The position numbers were made by a program, and so were the translations under genes. Below the pieces are notes generated by a model that was not told where the DNA came from, did not search any database, and saw only the letters and a program-made list of their open reading frames with translations. From positions 42,856,688-42,920,687 of the forward strand of contig NC_087069.1 in assembly GCF_963678635.1 (NCBI RefSeq): a DNA stretch of 64,000 nucleotides, read 5' to 3'. Positions 47,545 through 58,440 of the stretch are shown here, in pieces. The DNA comes from Symsagittifera roscoffensis (Eukaryota; Xenacoelomorpha; Acoela; Convolutidae). Within the stretch, counting starts at the first letter, position 1. The number at the start of each line of letters is the position of its first letter.

Positions 47545-50500
47545 ATGCCGACTGTGGGGTCCCACGTGAGCAGTGGAGGGGGGAGCACCATCAGTAGTTT
47601 TGACGCGGGGGGAGGTGGAGAGGGAGGTACTGTAGGAGAGGGGAGGGGACACACTAGTAGTCGCAGACACAGCTTCAGTGCAGCAGAACAGGTGAACTAA
47701 ATTATACAGCTTCAGTGATTTGTTCCTATATTGGAGTAAGATGCAAGGCTCTTTACAGCCCAAAAACGAATCCCGGTGTTTGGCGACAGGTTTTTTAGTC
47801 AATCAGCCCGGTGGATAGTTTCTTAAGTTGACAACAGCGCATATATGCAGCGCCCTAAGCTATGATTTTCTCATAAGAGCTCGCACCTCACAAGAACTCG
47901 CAAACTAAAGCGCACGTGCGATTTGAACCAGCAATCATATGATTACCGGCACCATCACTACCGGAGCGCCGCAATGCCACTCACCCATAAGAAAAGCCCA
48001 TTATCCCTAACTTTTGGACCAATCTCAACTCAAGGGCATCATTGGGAGAGCGGGGTGTGAAAAATTTATTAGATTTGAATTTGATGGCTTGAGTTTTTAG
48101 TTAACTAAAAACTCAAGCCATCAAATTAAAAAAACTCAAGCCATCAAATTCAAATTTAATAATTGTTTTCACACCCCGCTCTCCCAATGATGCCATTGAT
48201 TTGAGATTGGTCCAAAAGTTAGGGAATCGCAAGGGTTGCTTTTATAAACACTAGCAGTAATTTATAATAAATATACTAAGTTACTGCTAGTGTTTATAAA
48301 AGCAACCATTGCAATTCCTAAACATCCGTACTTACTGACTTTTTCTAGAAAACTACGTTTCTGCGATCAAAATCTGGGCTCATAGGATCAACCTCCCTCA
48401 AAATGAACCATCTGCTGCTAATTTTATATGGCGAACTTAAGCAGTAAGCTATGCTCGAATCTGATTGGCTGGGGCTTGATATATGATTCACATTGCTGAT
48501 TTTTATTATCAGGAAAAAAAATAAACAAAATTTGAATTTTTAAAGTCGTTTTTCTCAAGTTGAATTGACAATAGACAAAAAATGATGAGAACTAAAGTTG
48601 CTTAGAATTTTATCAGATAAAGTATGGGACAAAGATCAACAACATAGCATGCAAGAAGCTGGATGAGCTTTTTTCGATAGCAAAAAACTTTATAATAACA
48701 ACTTTATTACCATATGTTGGAGCTAAATAACAAGCTTTTTGCCATAATTTTTTATCACATGAGTTTATATGAAAATAGCAAAAGCATTGTTTTGTACAAA
48801 AAATTGTGTGATAAAATTTTTTTTCATACTATAAAATTGTATGACAAACGGTTTTTTCAATAAATGAAACTGCAAAATTTCTCTGTTTTGAAATGTTGCG
48901 TTTCATCCGAAACGCACTAGTCGAAGCTTCTCTGTCAATAGATAACCCAGAGTGTAACTGGCAGTTACCACGCAGGTAAACTTCATATTAGCCTTGAAAA
49001 AATGTTGAACTTTCACAACAGATTTGTTTACCAAAAACAGTTTTTTTTTGCAAATTGCAAAAACGTTTCTACTTTAGAAAATTCGTTGATTAAAAAATAG
49101 AGGCCTGTTTTTTGGAAAAAAACCACTTGTTTGTGATTTTTTTTCTATCATAAGTTCAACATGTATTACATTATAGACACAAGTTTTGCATAATTTTTGT
49201 GATGAAAATTTATGAAGTATATTCTGACAGATACTATGGTTTAGTCAAAACAAGAATCAACAAAAGTTTGACCGTCTTGCATTTACAATGCATTGGAAAC
49301 GATTGAATGGTTTAAAAGATGTCTTTCACAAATGATATACTGAAAATATCAAACTTTTACGTTTTGGCAAAAATTTTCAAAGATGATCATTCTTAAACTT
49401 TAAACTTTTCATTACTCAGACATTGATCAAGGCATAAACAAACACGTCGTGTACAAGAAATAGGAATTTTGCGCTTTTTTGAATAAATAAATTATCCTGA
49501 AAAACAGAAAAAATCCAATTTTTGTGTATCCAGGACTACGTTATGCACACAAAAAAAAGAATTTTGCATGCAAAATTTTTTTTGGAAAATGTTTGTTTGA
49601 CTACAAATTCATTTTGCGGTTAAAAAAAAAAACAAACAAATTTTTGGAGCAATTTCAAAATTACATTTGTTGTCGCCATCAAAAAAAATGCTATTCATAC
49701 AGTTTTTCTATATGGAAACTGTATGATTAGCTTTTTTTGATTTTTTACTTAGAACGATACACCAAATTTTATGTCCAAACAAGAAAAAAATTCTTTAAAA
49801 ATTCAATGACACCAATTTAGCAAAATGTATGAAACTGGTATGAGTAGAATTTTTTCATAGACTTAGTGTATGGAATTGTATAATTTGCATTTTCGGTCTA
49901 TAGAGGTCAACCCTGGTAAGCTAAAAGAATAAAACAAGAAAAATTTGTGTTGAATTAAAATATGTCAAAAGAAATTGAAATATGTATCTAGATCCCGATA
50001 GTGGAGAAGCATGTTACCAGAACAGGAAGTACGGAGGCTGATGTTGCGGGGGAAGACGTGGGAGGAGGGGGAGGGGGAGGGGGGTTGAGTAGATACCAGA
50101 GGAAGTCGCGTCACCATCGCCAGACTCACAGTCAGCCCCACAGTGAACAGATATCACAGCAAGATCCAGCTCAGGTCACCAGAGGTCAGTCCCAACGAAA
50201 AATAAACAATCAAAATAACAATTTTTTTTTACAATTCGCACAGAATTTCGTCTCAAACAAATAAGATTTTTCTTCAATTCAAGAACTTTTGTTTACAAGA
50301 AAAAGAACAAAATACAATTTTGCTTCTGATCATAGGGGCAACCGCTGATTTTATCTCGTTTTTTTACTTAAAACTTTGGTGTTGATTTTTAGACTTCAGA
50401 ACGTCCACTATTGATAAGAAAATGTTAAAGGCAAAAAATACGTCTGGTTCAAAAATTTAGCTTGAGGGCTCTTTTCCAGTTCCCCCTTTTCAAAATACCG

Positions 50501-53278
50501 AGCTTTATGTTTGTTTTACGTGTTATTACGGCTAAATGCGTGGTTTTACGCTGTAAAGTTTGAAGAACAAATCTGTTCAGAATTGTCGATTTGTTCACCA
50601 CGCCAAATTGCATTGCATTGTGACAACGTTAAATAGACTTTTCAAACTTGAATTTGAAAAAGGGGGGGGACTGGAAAAGAGCCTAACATTTTGAGTAAAG
50701 TTAGTTTTTTCTTTTTGTCTAATTTTCAGCTGCCTCTTCTGTTGTTTGTGACAGTGGGGACGACTGTTCTTTCGGGGGAGAGGGGGCAAGGAGAAACACG
50801 TGGATAGACCCCAACCCCCCTCCCTACCAGTTCTACAGGGACTCAGGCAAGACACCCTTTCTATCAGTTTAATTAAGAGGCACTCTCTGAATGCATTGAA
50901 GAATTATTTAAAAATAAAAAAAAACGATGAAATATAAACTTTTCTTAACAATAATTATACCGATATTTTTAAAATTGTTTTGAAAAATCTAACAAAAACT
51001 AGAGATTTAAAGGTCATTCAGTCAAATATATCTGAGGAATGTTTTGGGAGAGTTTGAGATAAGAAAACTCTGTATTACATCTGGTTTCGTGAATTGACAG
51101 CGCTTTGAAAAACAAACAACGCTTTGACAACGTTTTGGCTTTAAAAAAGTCTTAAAATTAAACTGATCCCCCATCTATGCTGCTTGTCTAGTACCCGCTT
51201 ACCCTTCACTCAGTCCGAGCTACCAGGCACCCCCCAGTAAAGCAAGGAGAGCATCAGCTGCCATATCTGCTCAGCCAATCATAATTCAGCATAAAATAAT
51301 AGGCATATCATTTCGAGCAGACATTTGAATAAAAATTTCATTATTTTGACTCAAGCTTCATATTTTTCAAATCGGCTCTTTTCCAGTCCCCCCTTTCAAA
51401 CTCAATTTTGAAAAGCCTATGTAACGTTGTCACAATGCAATGAAAATTGATGTGGTGAACAAATCGACAACTGTGAACATATTTGTTCTTCATACTTTAC
51501 AGCGTAACTTCACGCATTTAGCCGTAATAACACGTAAAACAAACATAAAACTCGGTATTTTGAAAGGGGGGAACTGGAAAAGAGCCTTCAAATCCTTCAC
51601 ATCTAAAAAACATTTAATTTGAAACTATTTTTTTTGTCATTTCGAGGCGGAAGAATTTTAATTTAAATCAGAAAGTGCTTCTGAAAAGTATAACAAAACA
51701 TAAATTGAAGCTTTAATGCCCAGAATACGGTTGTTCTAAGCTAATGCTTGATTTTGCTCTGGTAGCGTCAGTTTTTTTTCACAGTTGCAAAGTAATTCTG
51801 CCAAAAAGAAGGGCTATTTTCCAGTTTCCGGCTCTTTTCCAGTCCCCCCCCCTTTCAAAGTACCCAGTTTTATATTTGTTTTACGTGTTATTACGGCTAA
51901 ATGCGTGATTTTACGCTGCAAAGTATGAAGAACAAATCTGTTCAGAATTGTCGATTTGTTCACCACGCCAAATTGCATTGCATTGTTACAACGTTAAATA
52001 GACTTTTCAAAATTGAATTGGAAAGGGGGGAGGGAAACTGAAAAAGAGCCCAGTTTCCCACCCCCCTCGTAAAATTTGTAAAATCATACATTACAGCGTA
52101 ACATCACGCATTTAGCCGTAATAACACGTAAGACAAACATAAAACTCGGTATTTCGAAAGGGGGGGACTGGAAAAGAGCCAAAATTTGTTCACCTGTTCA
52201 CGCTGGCATGTTTTAATGCAGTTTATAACATCAAAATTCATTTTAATTAAGTTTTCATAGAAAAAAATTTTCGAAAAAATCAAAGAAGGGGAACTGAAAA
52301 AGAGCCAAAAGACGTTTCAGTCGTGACAGTCCTGTGATCATTAACGGTATGACTTAGTCGCGCCCGTTGAGATTTCTTCAAAACTTGCTGCCTTTTTAAG
52401 CAACAAAAACGATTAAGATCAACGATTGAATCAAAACATTAACATGTCTGCTCGAAACTAACCATCAACTTCAGTGTCGGACAAACTTGAAGATCTCGGA
52501 AGAGAGCCTGGTTTAGTCAGATGTTCTAAATGTGAACAAGTCATCAAAAGCGAGGTGGGCCTAAGTATTTTTAAGTGCGATGGACCAAATGCGCAACATT
52601 AAGCGGTCCGTACCCAATGATAGCTCGTGTTTCGTTTGAACAATTTTATCAGAAGTTCATTAAGTTTAATCACGTTAAAAACAAGTTTTCATTGAAGAAG
52701 TTTGTCAAATCGCAGTTAAATGAAAACTAAATTGAACGTGCTCAATTTAGAAAGTGTCTCTTTGATACTTTTTTGTTTTTAAAATTTTTTTGTTTTCTTT
52801 TGAAGAGTTTTTAGTATATGAAATTTTGAAAAATCTTGATGGAAAAAACCGCGTTTTTTGGCGCTCGCTCCCCCTCGACATTAGTATAATTTGGCGCCAA
52901 AGGCGCCTTCAGAAAAAATTTAGGATCAATCGGCCAGAACGGAAATCTCAAAGATGTAAATACAAAAGAAGGACCCTTTGCGTCGGTAGGGGGTCAAATT
53001 TCTGAGAAAAAAGAAACGTCCCCATCCCCACCCCCCCCCCCCCAAAATCCGCTGGTGTTTATATTCCTCACTTTCTTCGAAAGTCGGAACAATAATTTTA
53101 ATTTTACGAATATCTTAACTGTTGTCTTTTCAAGGTCAAATTTCACGCCGGTTGTAGCACTCTAGTATTTGCATGTGTTATGTGTGGTATTCCATTATGC
53201 ACTGACAGATGGAAAGAAGCACATCATTACTGTCCACATTGTAACACCATCATTGCAAAAATCAAACCTAGCTGCTGA
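47545..53278 (+). CDS. LITAF-domain protein, six exons
   Basis: Exons inferred at 47545-47691, 49992-50184, 50730-50846, 51192-51236, 52475-52554 and 53135-53278. The phases join exactly (0, 1, 1, 1, 0) and give 241 residues. The C-terminal exons form a LITAF zinc domain: CSKC (184-187), a short cysteine-rich hydrophobic stretch (about 199-216, CVMCGIPLC) and HYCPHC (225-230). LITAF proteins sit on late endosome/lysosome membranes through that stretch and help recruit sorting factors. Upstream are glycine-rich and His/Gln-rich segments, a PPPY motif (143-146; PPxY binds WW domains such as those of Nedd4-type ligases) and a proline-rich linker. Splice sites include CAG|GTGAAC, GAG|GTCAGT, a GC donor CAG|GCAAGA and A|GTAAAG. 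The start is the ATG at 47545, with TAA in frame just upstream. The hydrophobic stretch is shorter than in vertebrate LITAF. The last two exons are strongest; the early ones rest on phase, composition and splice signals. Confidence 0.7.
47882..47992 (-). repeat. tRNA-like (SINE-type) sequence in intron 1
   Basis: On the minus strand, GATTGCTGGTTCAAATCGCA contains a good RNA polymerase III B box (GGTTCAAATC). It lies after an anticodon-arm-like AATCATATGATT and an A-box-like GAGTGGCATTGCGG. Pairing of an acceptor stem could not be shown, so a SINE head or tRNA pseudogene is more likely than a working tRNA. Confidence 0.35.
48005..48224. mobile_element. Foldback (hairpin) MITE in intron 1
   Basis: A 220-bp near-perfect palindrome whose ends read CCCTAACTTTTGGACCAATC and its inverse. 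The arms are about 100 bp each (including GAGCGGGGTGTGAAAA and a TGATGGCTTGAGTTTTTAG block repeated near the centre). No coding sequence. Confidence 0.8.
48225..48322. repeat. Second hairpin abutting the foldback MITE
   Basis: A 27-bp perfect stem starting GGTTGCTTTTATAAACACTA, at 48233-48259 and 48281-48307, around a loop of about 20 nt. The arms extend less perfectly outward (GGAATCGCAA / TTGCAATTCC). It may be a separate short foldback element. Confidence 0.7.
48750..49917 (+). mobile_element. CCCGGGTTGACC-family transposon copy in intron 1
   Basis: Diverged relative of the elements at 19949 and 28391. Shared landmarks in order: GCATTTACAATGCATTGG, GATGTCTTTCACAAATGATA, CAGACATTGATCAAGGCATA and GTGTATCCAGGACTACGTTA. 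The right terminus is GGTCAACCCTGGT at 49905-49917, with GTATGA..AGC-type subterminal repeats. The left terminus was not found. It ends 75 bp before exon 2 of the LITAF-type gene. Confidence 0.65.
50467..50683. mobile_element. MITE, GGCTCTTTTCCAGT family type A, copy 1 (intron 2)
   Basis: A 217-bp element with inverted termini GGCTCTTTTCCAGTTCCCCC and GGGGGGACTGGAAAAGAGCC. The interior carries TTTACGTGTTATTACGGCTA and TTGTTCACCACGCCAAATTG. Non-coding. Confidence 0.85.
51374..51586. mobile_element. MITE, type A, copy 2 (intron 4, reverse orientation)
   Basis: Same termini as copy 1; the interior is inverted relative to it (TAGCCGTAATAACACGTAAA). 213 bp. The open stretch at 51440-51622 lies in this element and is not a gene. 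Confidence 0.85.
51830..52050. mobile_element. MITE, type A, copy 3 (intron 4)
   Basis: A 221-bp element in the same orientation as copy 1, with GGCTCTTTTCCAGTCCCCCC at the left and CTGAAAAAGAGCC at the right. Confidence 0.85.
52051..52306. mobile_element. MITE, type B, carrying part of a type A element (intron 4)
   Basis: The left end (CAGTTTCCCACCCCCCTCGTAAAATT) and right half (TTTGTTCACCTGTTCACGCT...GGGGAACTGAAAAAGAGCC) match the type B element at 31737-33016. Between them, about 52083-52180, lies the right half of a type A element. The right half also gives the empty site for the transposon inserted at 31873. Confidence 0.7.
52860..52975 (-). repeat. hAT-like element fragment in intron 5
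   Basis: TTTGGCGCCAAAGGCGCCTTCAGAAAAAATTTAGGATCAATCGGCC-type sequence is the inverse of a block at about 12.0-12.06 kb within the hAT-like fragment there. Only this part is present. Confidence 0.5.
53040..53095. repeat. GTTCCGACT-family right terminus (intron 5)
   Basis: Ends CTTTCTTCGAAAGTCGGAACAATAA like the right ends at 46730 and 55229, preceded by a poly-C run. Fragment only. Confidence 0.55.
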
Positions 53279-53299
53279 AAATGTATAAAAGTTGCAATT

Positions 53300-53900
53300 A
53301 ATGAAAAATATATTCGAGTAAATTGGAAAAAAAAAGAAACAGGTTTTGAAAGCTAGCTAGAAATACAATTAAGTTCTTTAAAAAAACAACAAAAAAATTG
53401 ATCAGTTGAAGATTTTTCCTTGAAAAAAAAAGAAAAAAGTTTTGAAAGCAAGTTAGAAAAACAATTAGTTTCTTCAGAAAACAACTAAAAAATGGATCAA
53501 TTGAAGATATTTCCCAGTAAAATGAGTTTTGTTTCTATTTAAAATAAAACAATTTTTTAGTCTGATCGTTTTGAACCAATTGAAAAAAAGCTGGCAGAAA
53601 TTAATAGAAAAACAATTAGCTTCTTCAGAAAACAACTAAAAAATGGATCAATTGAAGATATTTCCCAGTAAAATGAGTTTTGTTTCTATTTAAAATAAAA
53701 CAATTTTTTAGTCTGATCGTTTTGAACCAATTGAAAAAAAGCTGGCAAAAATTAATTGAAAAAAGACTGGGAGAGGAAATAATTGAAAAAAAAAAAAAAA
53801 CTGGCAGATAATAATTGAAAAAAAGTGGTAGAAATTATTTGAAAACACGCAGAAATTAATTTTAAAAAAACTACCAGAAATTAATAGATAAAAAAGACGG
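53300..53900. repeat. Tandem repeat downstream of LITAF-type gene (about 151-bp period)
   Basis: Two nearly identical units start at about 53461 and 53612 (ACAATTAG(T/C)TTCTTCAGAAA ... TTTAGTCTGATCGTTTTGAA). A more diverged unit precedes them, and short GAAAAAAA(G/C)TGG-type degenerate copies follow to about 53.9 kb. Confidence 0.8.
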
Positions 53901-54511
53901 ACAGAAACGCCTCCAAAAAAATGGAGTTTTGATAATCGTTTCAAGCATATTCGAGTTAAAGGAAACTTGCAACTTTTTATAAGATACGGATACAAACAAA
54001 CTCGGTGTAGTACATCAAAGGGCCTCTGATATTTTTTGGCCTAACTGTTTAGTTCAAGAGAGTTTTTCTGAAAAAGTCAGTATTTGGAGGATTGTTTCCT
54101 ACGCTTTAACTATTTTAATATTTCGACAGGAAAGTGAATAAATTAATTCATAATCGAGGGAAAAAACTTCAATTTGGAGGAAAACATGAAAACAAACTGA
54201 TTTAACGATATTCACATTAAATGCATAATAGATTCCATATCTATTCAATGGGCTTTAAATTGGATTGAAATATTGATAGCAGTAAATTCTCCAGCAATAA
54301 TTGAATTAATACAATATTGACATAAATTTTCGAGTTGTTTTAAAAAATTAGAGAAGTTTTGAATAAAATTGTTTTACTTCATGAGCTTACCAGAAGAACT
54401 TCATTAAAAAAGACTAGGGGTAACTTTAGTTCTTTGTAATAATTTCCATAGATAATCCGTACTGAAAAGAAATGGACTACAATCGACCTTACAAAGATAA
54501 GGTAGCAAAGA
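53901..54511. other. AT-rich DNA without supported gene
   Basis: Nothing recognisable beyond low-complexity sequence. Confidence 0.4.
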
Positions 54512-55235
54512 TTGAAACAAGACTGCTCGTATCAGGGCGAAGCCCTGAATGTTCCGACTACCTTTTAAGGTTTATGGAGCTGATCAAGACAACAACACGA
54601 AAAATTGGTTTTTTCCTTTTCCGTTCACATCACATGAGCATCAGTTTTCTGGTATAACGAGTGATCTTACAAGGTTATTTATGATGACCAAATATGTTTG
54701 CCATGGCCCTATTAGTCCTTATGCCAATATTCATAACAATCAAATAATGTGAAAAAATTTTTCGTTTTCAAAGTTTTTGCAGGTGGGGAGGAGTGGAGAA
54801 AAGTTAAAGGTAAAAAAAAACGCACTTTTTTTATGTTTTAATATGAGATTTTAGATGTGAAAATCATCCCCCACACGCCATATAATTTATTAATTAATAC
54901 ATTTTACTCGTAGTAACATATCAATTATGGCAAATAATTTTCCTTCAACCAACTTGGAATGATTTCTAAGGCGGATTGAATCTAAGCTTACGCGCTAATA
55001 GCGCGAAATTTATCGCGTGTTCATTGTCCAAAATTTAAAACCCCATAACTTTACGAAAAAAAATCACAGGTCAAATATCTTTTCCAATTTAAGGTCAAGA
55101 CAGCAATACCTTTACAATGATACAAAAAAGTTCCATCAAAAATGGCTAGTTAAAAAGTCGAAGTTTGTCTGAAGAAGAAAAAAAAACCCACCCGAGCACA
55201 AATATTCCGTTACTTTCGTTACGAAAGTCGGAACA
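54512..55235. repeat. Dispersed GTTCCGACT-family repeat, copy 2
   Basis: Left hairpin TATCAGGGCGAAGCCCTGA then ATGTTCCGACT, ending at CGAAAGTCGGAACAATAA. It is longer than copy 1 because it keeps a block (TTTTCCGTTCACATCACATG...GGTATAACGAGTGATC) also present at 63.95 kb. That block is related to the fragments at 21.9, 30.35 and 33.7 kb. Confidence 0.65.
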
Positions 55236-55570
55236 ATAACCAATTTTAATTGCGCGTTTGTTTGAAATGTATCTTTTATACAGCTTTTTTTTAGGAGTAA
55301 AGCAGGCTTTGGGCTGGGCATTCTATTGTAGGTCACAAAGGAGGGATTGTACGGTTAATCCGAATTATGTTCTACTGTAATCAAAACACTAGGCTACTTT
55401 TGGGCCCTCTTATGTGTTAGCACTCTCCTCTTTGGTTAAATATAGCTACGCCCACTGACTGAAAATTGAACATTCCTTGTTTGCGGAGGAGTGGCTATGA
55501 ACTTTTAAAAACTGAATTATACTGGCGGGCTATAAGGTTAAAACGTCTATAATCATGTTCTCTTTTGGGA
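55236..55570. other. Unassigned sequence of somewhat higher GC
   Basis: The stretch at 55370-55560 is less AT-rich than its surroundings, but no reading frame, splice signal or known repeat could be assigned. Confidence 0.35.
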
Positions 55571-55785
55571 ACTGGCTCTTTTCCAGTTTCCCATCTTGAC
55601 ATAAATTTACAAAAAAACTGGCTGTTCAAAAATAGTTCACAGGGTAAACTGCATGTAAGAAATAATGTAAGAACGTGTTCACTTGTTCACGATGACACGT
55701 TTGAATGAATGCAATTGTAATTTGAAAAGTCATTTTGAATAGATTTTCATACATTGAATTTCAGAAACATAAAAATTATGTATTA
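55571..55785. repeat. MITE, type B, remnant
   Basis: Starts GGCTCTTTTCCAGTTTCCCA and follows the type B interior (TGTTCACTTGTTCACGATGAC...AGATTTTCATACATTGAATT). The right terminus is missing; a GTTCCGACT-family fragment follows. Confidence 0.6.
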
Positions 55786-56200
55786 ACATAAAAAAATTAA
55801 GTGTAATAAAACAAAATGAAAATTTTTTTTCTAAATTTGATTTTTTTTATGAAATCATCCCTACACACGCCATATAAGTACATTAGAATAGATTTCGCTC
55901 ATTGTATCATTTATGGCAAAAAAGTTTCTTTTAACCAATTTGGAACAATTTCCAAGACGGATTAAATATCCGCTTACGCGTTAATAGCAATTTTTAAACC
56001 CCTATAACTTTACTAAAAATGATCACAGAAGAAATATATTTTGAATTTAAGCTCAAGACAACAATACTTTTGAATGATATAAAAAATTTCCCTCAAAAAT
56101 GGCTCGATAAGAAGTCGAAATTTGTCTGAAGAAAAAAAAACCCACCGCGAGCACAAATACTCCGTTACTTTCGTATCGAATATCGGAACAATAAATTGAT
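55786..56200. repeat. GTTCCGACT-family repeat, right-hand fragment
   Basis: Matches copy 1 from its ATTAA..TAAAAT part (ACACACGCCATATAAGTACA, ATTTATGGCAAAAAAGTTTC) to the terminus TATCGGAACAATAA. The left half is missing. Confidence 0.6.
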
Positions 56201-57532
56201 TTGAACCGACTTTAAAATCCAGTTAGTTCGATAAAAAATACCTCAAAAAATCAATTTCAATCGATTCTCAATCGGTTTAAATCCGTTTTTTGGCAAAAAG
56301 TTTTAGTTTTCTTTTATAAACAGTAAAATAGATCTAAATTTATTTAAATTAATTCTTAATTTTTTTGTATTTTTATTTCATGAAAACTTCATTCAGATTT
56401 TTCCGAAATCAAACACTAAGAAATAGAAAATAAAAGTGTAATGTAAGATTTCGAACTGATCTTACTTGTTGAATTTTTGGCCTTTAAAGAAACTATGAGC
56501 ATAACTAAAACGTATGTTCTAAAAAAAAACAAAAAAAATGTTCTACGTAGAGTTTTCCAAATAAAAATTCATCTGCTTAACAAATTGATGCGCGTTAAAC
56601 AAAGATAATGAAAATAATTTGCTTTGAAATTTTGCATAATTTTGTCATCGCGGAAACCTTTAGATTTTCAAAACGCAAAAGACTTGCCTTAAGCTGAAAA
56701 AAATTGGGGAAAAAACTTTCCTCGAGTGACTAATGCTATCCTGGAAGTTTTATTGAGCGCAAATTGTTCCTCGTATATCGAAACAAAAGAAGCAAAAAAA
56801 TTAACCAAGTTCGTTGAGATTTTGATGAATTTTACTATCATGCAGAAACCAAACCGAGTTTTTTTTCTTCCATTTACATTGCGAGGCCAAACTGTGCATT
56901 TTGTGCATGTATGCAGATTCCGCAACAAGGACGCTCCTTTGTTTTTCTTTTGTTCTTTACTTTCCTTTGATCGTTCCGACAAAATTTTAACATGTTTAAA
57001 GACTTGTCTCTGGATTCTAGGAACATACAGACACAAAATTGTGCGCCTATCCAGTGCACAGTTTGGCCTCGTAATGCAAAGCCTTTTAAATCTTTTCTAA
57101 GTAAGTATACGTCTTTAAATGGCCTACCGCATATCATTTTTTACAGTATATTTCTTGTTTGAAAACCGATCTGAATTGATTTCAATCTCATTTTCATCAG
57201 CTCAGGAAGTTTGAAAGGTCAAAAATGTCTTAACACAAAGTGTTATCGTTACTCCCGCAGATCAAACCATTTGATAAATAAGCTCAATCGTCCTACCTGG
57301 ACTTTTGTTTTTCATCCTACTTTCATGCAAATTTTTTTAAAAAGTTATTGGCACTTGAACAAATTCTCAATAAATCTGAACCAAGGGAACTCACATATGG
57401 TTTTAACTAACTTTTGGTTTGTTTCAACCAGCTTATTTGCCAGATTTTACTTAAAAGAACACAGTGTTCGAACTCAATACGAAAGTTGTTTAGCTGATAA
57501 AATGGGGGCATATTGAAATCACGTTAAATTAA
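56201..57532. other. AT-rich DNA; one dispersed repeat fragment
   Basis: 56969-57075 (GATCGTTCCGACAAAATTTT...TATCCAGTGCACAGTTTGGC) matches 13395-13515. The remaining open stretches (56726-57100, 57211-57516) overlap this repeat or show no gene structure. Confidence 0.45.
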
Positions 57533-57566
57533 AAGAGAGAGAGAGAGAGCGAGAGATAGAGAGACA
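57533..57566 (+). repeat. GA microsatellite
   Basis: A (GA)n run with two interruptions. Confidence 0.9.
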
Positions 57567-58440
57567 GTGATACAAAACTTTATCGCAAATTGTTCGTTTG
57601 ATATTTTGCTCTCAATTTTTTTTTTCAATTTGTTTCATTGTTTTCTTTTATTTTTATAGAGAATAATAATTGGCGGGCGTTCTTGTTCTTCTCGTACTGA
57701 ATAGGTCTGGTGCAAAACCCTCCAATCAGGCATTTGATCAAAATATACATTTTCTAAATAAAGCATTATCTGAGGCGATTTTAGGAATCTAATTGGGCTA
57801 CACAGAAATGAATTTTTGCTGTAAATTTGCATAAAAATCAATATAAATTGTTTTCAATCGTAAGTTGGTTACTGCATTAAACTTTAAAAAATCACTTTTT
57901 GTGGCAAAAAGTTCGGCGCAAATTGTTTTGCGCAACACTGTTTTAAATCATGTTCCGTACAATTTTAGATAGTCGTAAGAAGAGGTTTAAGAAGCGATTT
58001 AAGAAGCAAAAAATGTAAGAAACAATCTAAGAAGCAATAACTGAAGGTTTCTGCATTATTTCGCAACAGATTTTTACAAAATAGTAGTTTTACCTCAGAG
58101 CAAAAAAAAATATTAAACAATGAGCTGAAAATATGAGCGAAATAAAAGTTTTAATGGCGGCTTGATTCCTTAATTTTTTACGCAGATTTTTTTTTTAATT
58201 GCTCAAATTTATCTGTTGAAAATGGCGCGAGTTTACTTTTTTTTAGGAGACGTCTATTGTAATTTTTTGCAGAAAAAAGATCCAACCCACAAAGAGTAAA
58301 TATTACCTCTTTACAATCTTGCTAAGCATTTTTTAACAATGGTTGACACGATGTCATTCAAACTTGCTAGATAAGTTGGTATTGATATGAAGAACCTTGC
58401 TAGCTAAGTTATTGTCAGTCTCAGCTCCTTGTACAAATTT
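57567..58440. other. AT-rich DNA without supported gene
   Basis: Nothing recognisable. Confidence 0.35.

Noticed and set aside
47494-47802. 102-codon minus-strand frame over the first LITAF exon
   Set aside because: It crosses a good plus-strand donor, and the plus-strand exon joins in phase with the following exons, so the minus frame is a shadow.
51192-51328. Reading exon 4 of the LITAF-type gene through to the TGA at 51326-51328 as a terminal exon
   Set aside because: Possible as an alternative end, but the donor A|GTAAAG at 51236 is strong and gives the phase needed by the LITAF exon at 52475.
52444-52474. ATG at 52444 as a start followed by an in-frame TAA, suggesting a LITAF pseudogene
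   Set aside because: The stop lies before an acceptor at 52474 with a branch-point-like ACTAAC 15-20 nt upstream, so this stretch is better read as intron.
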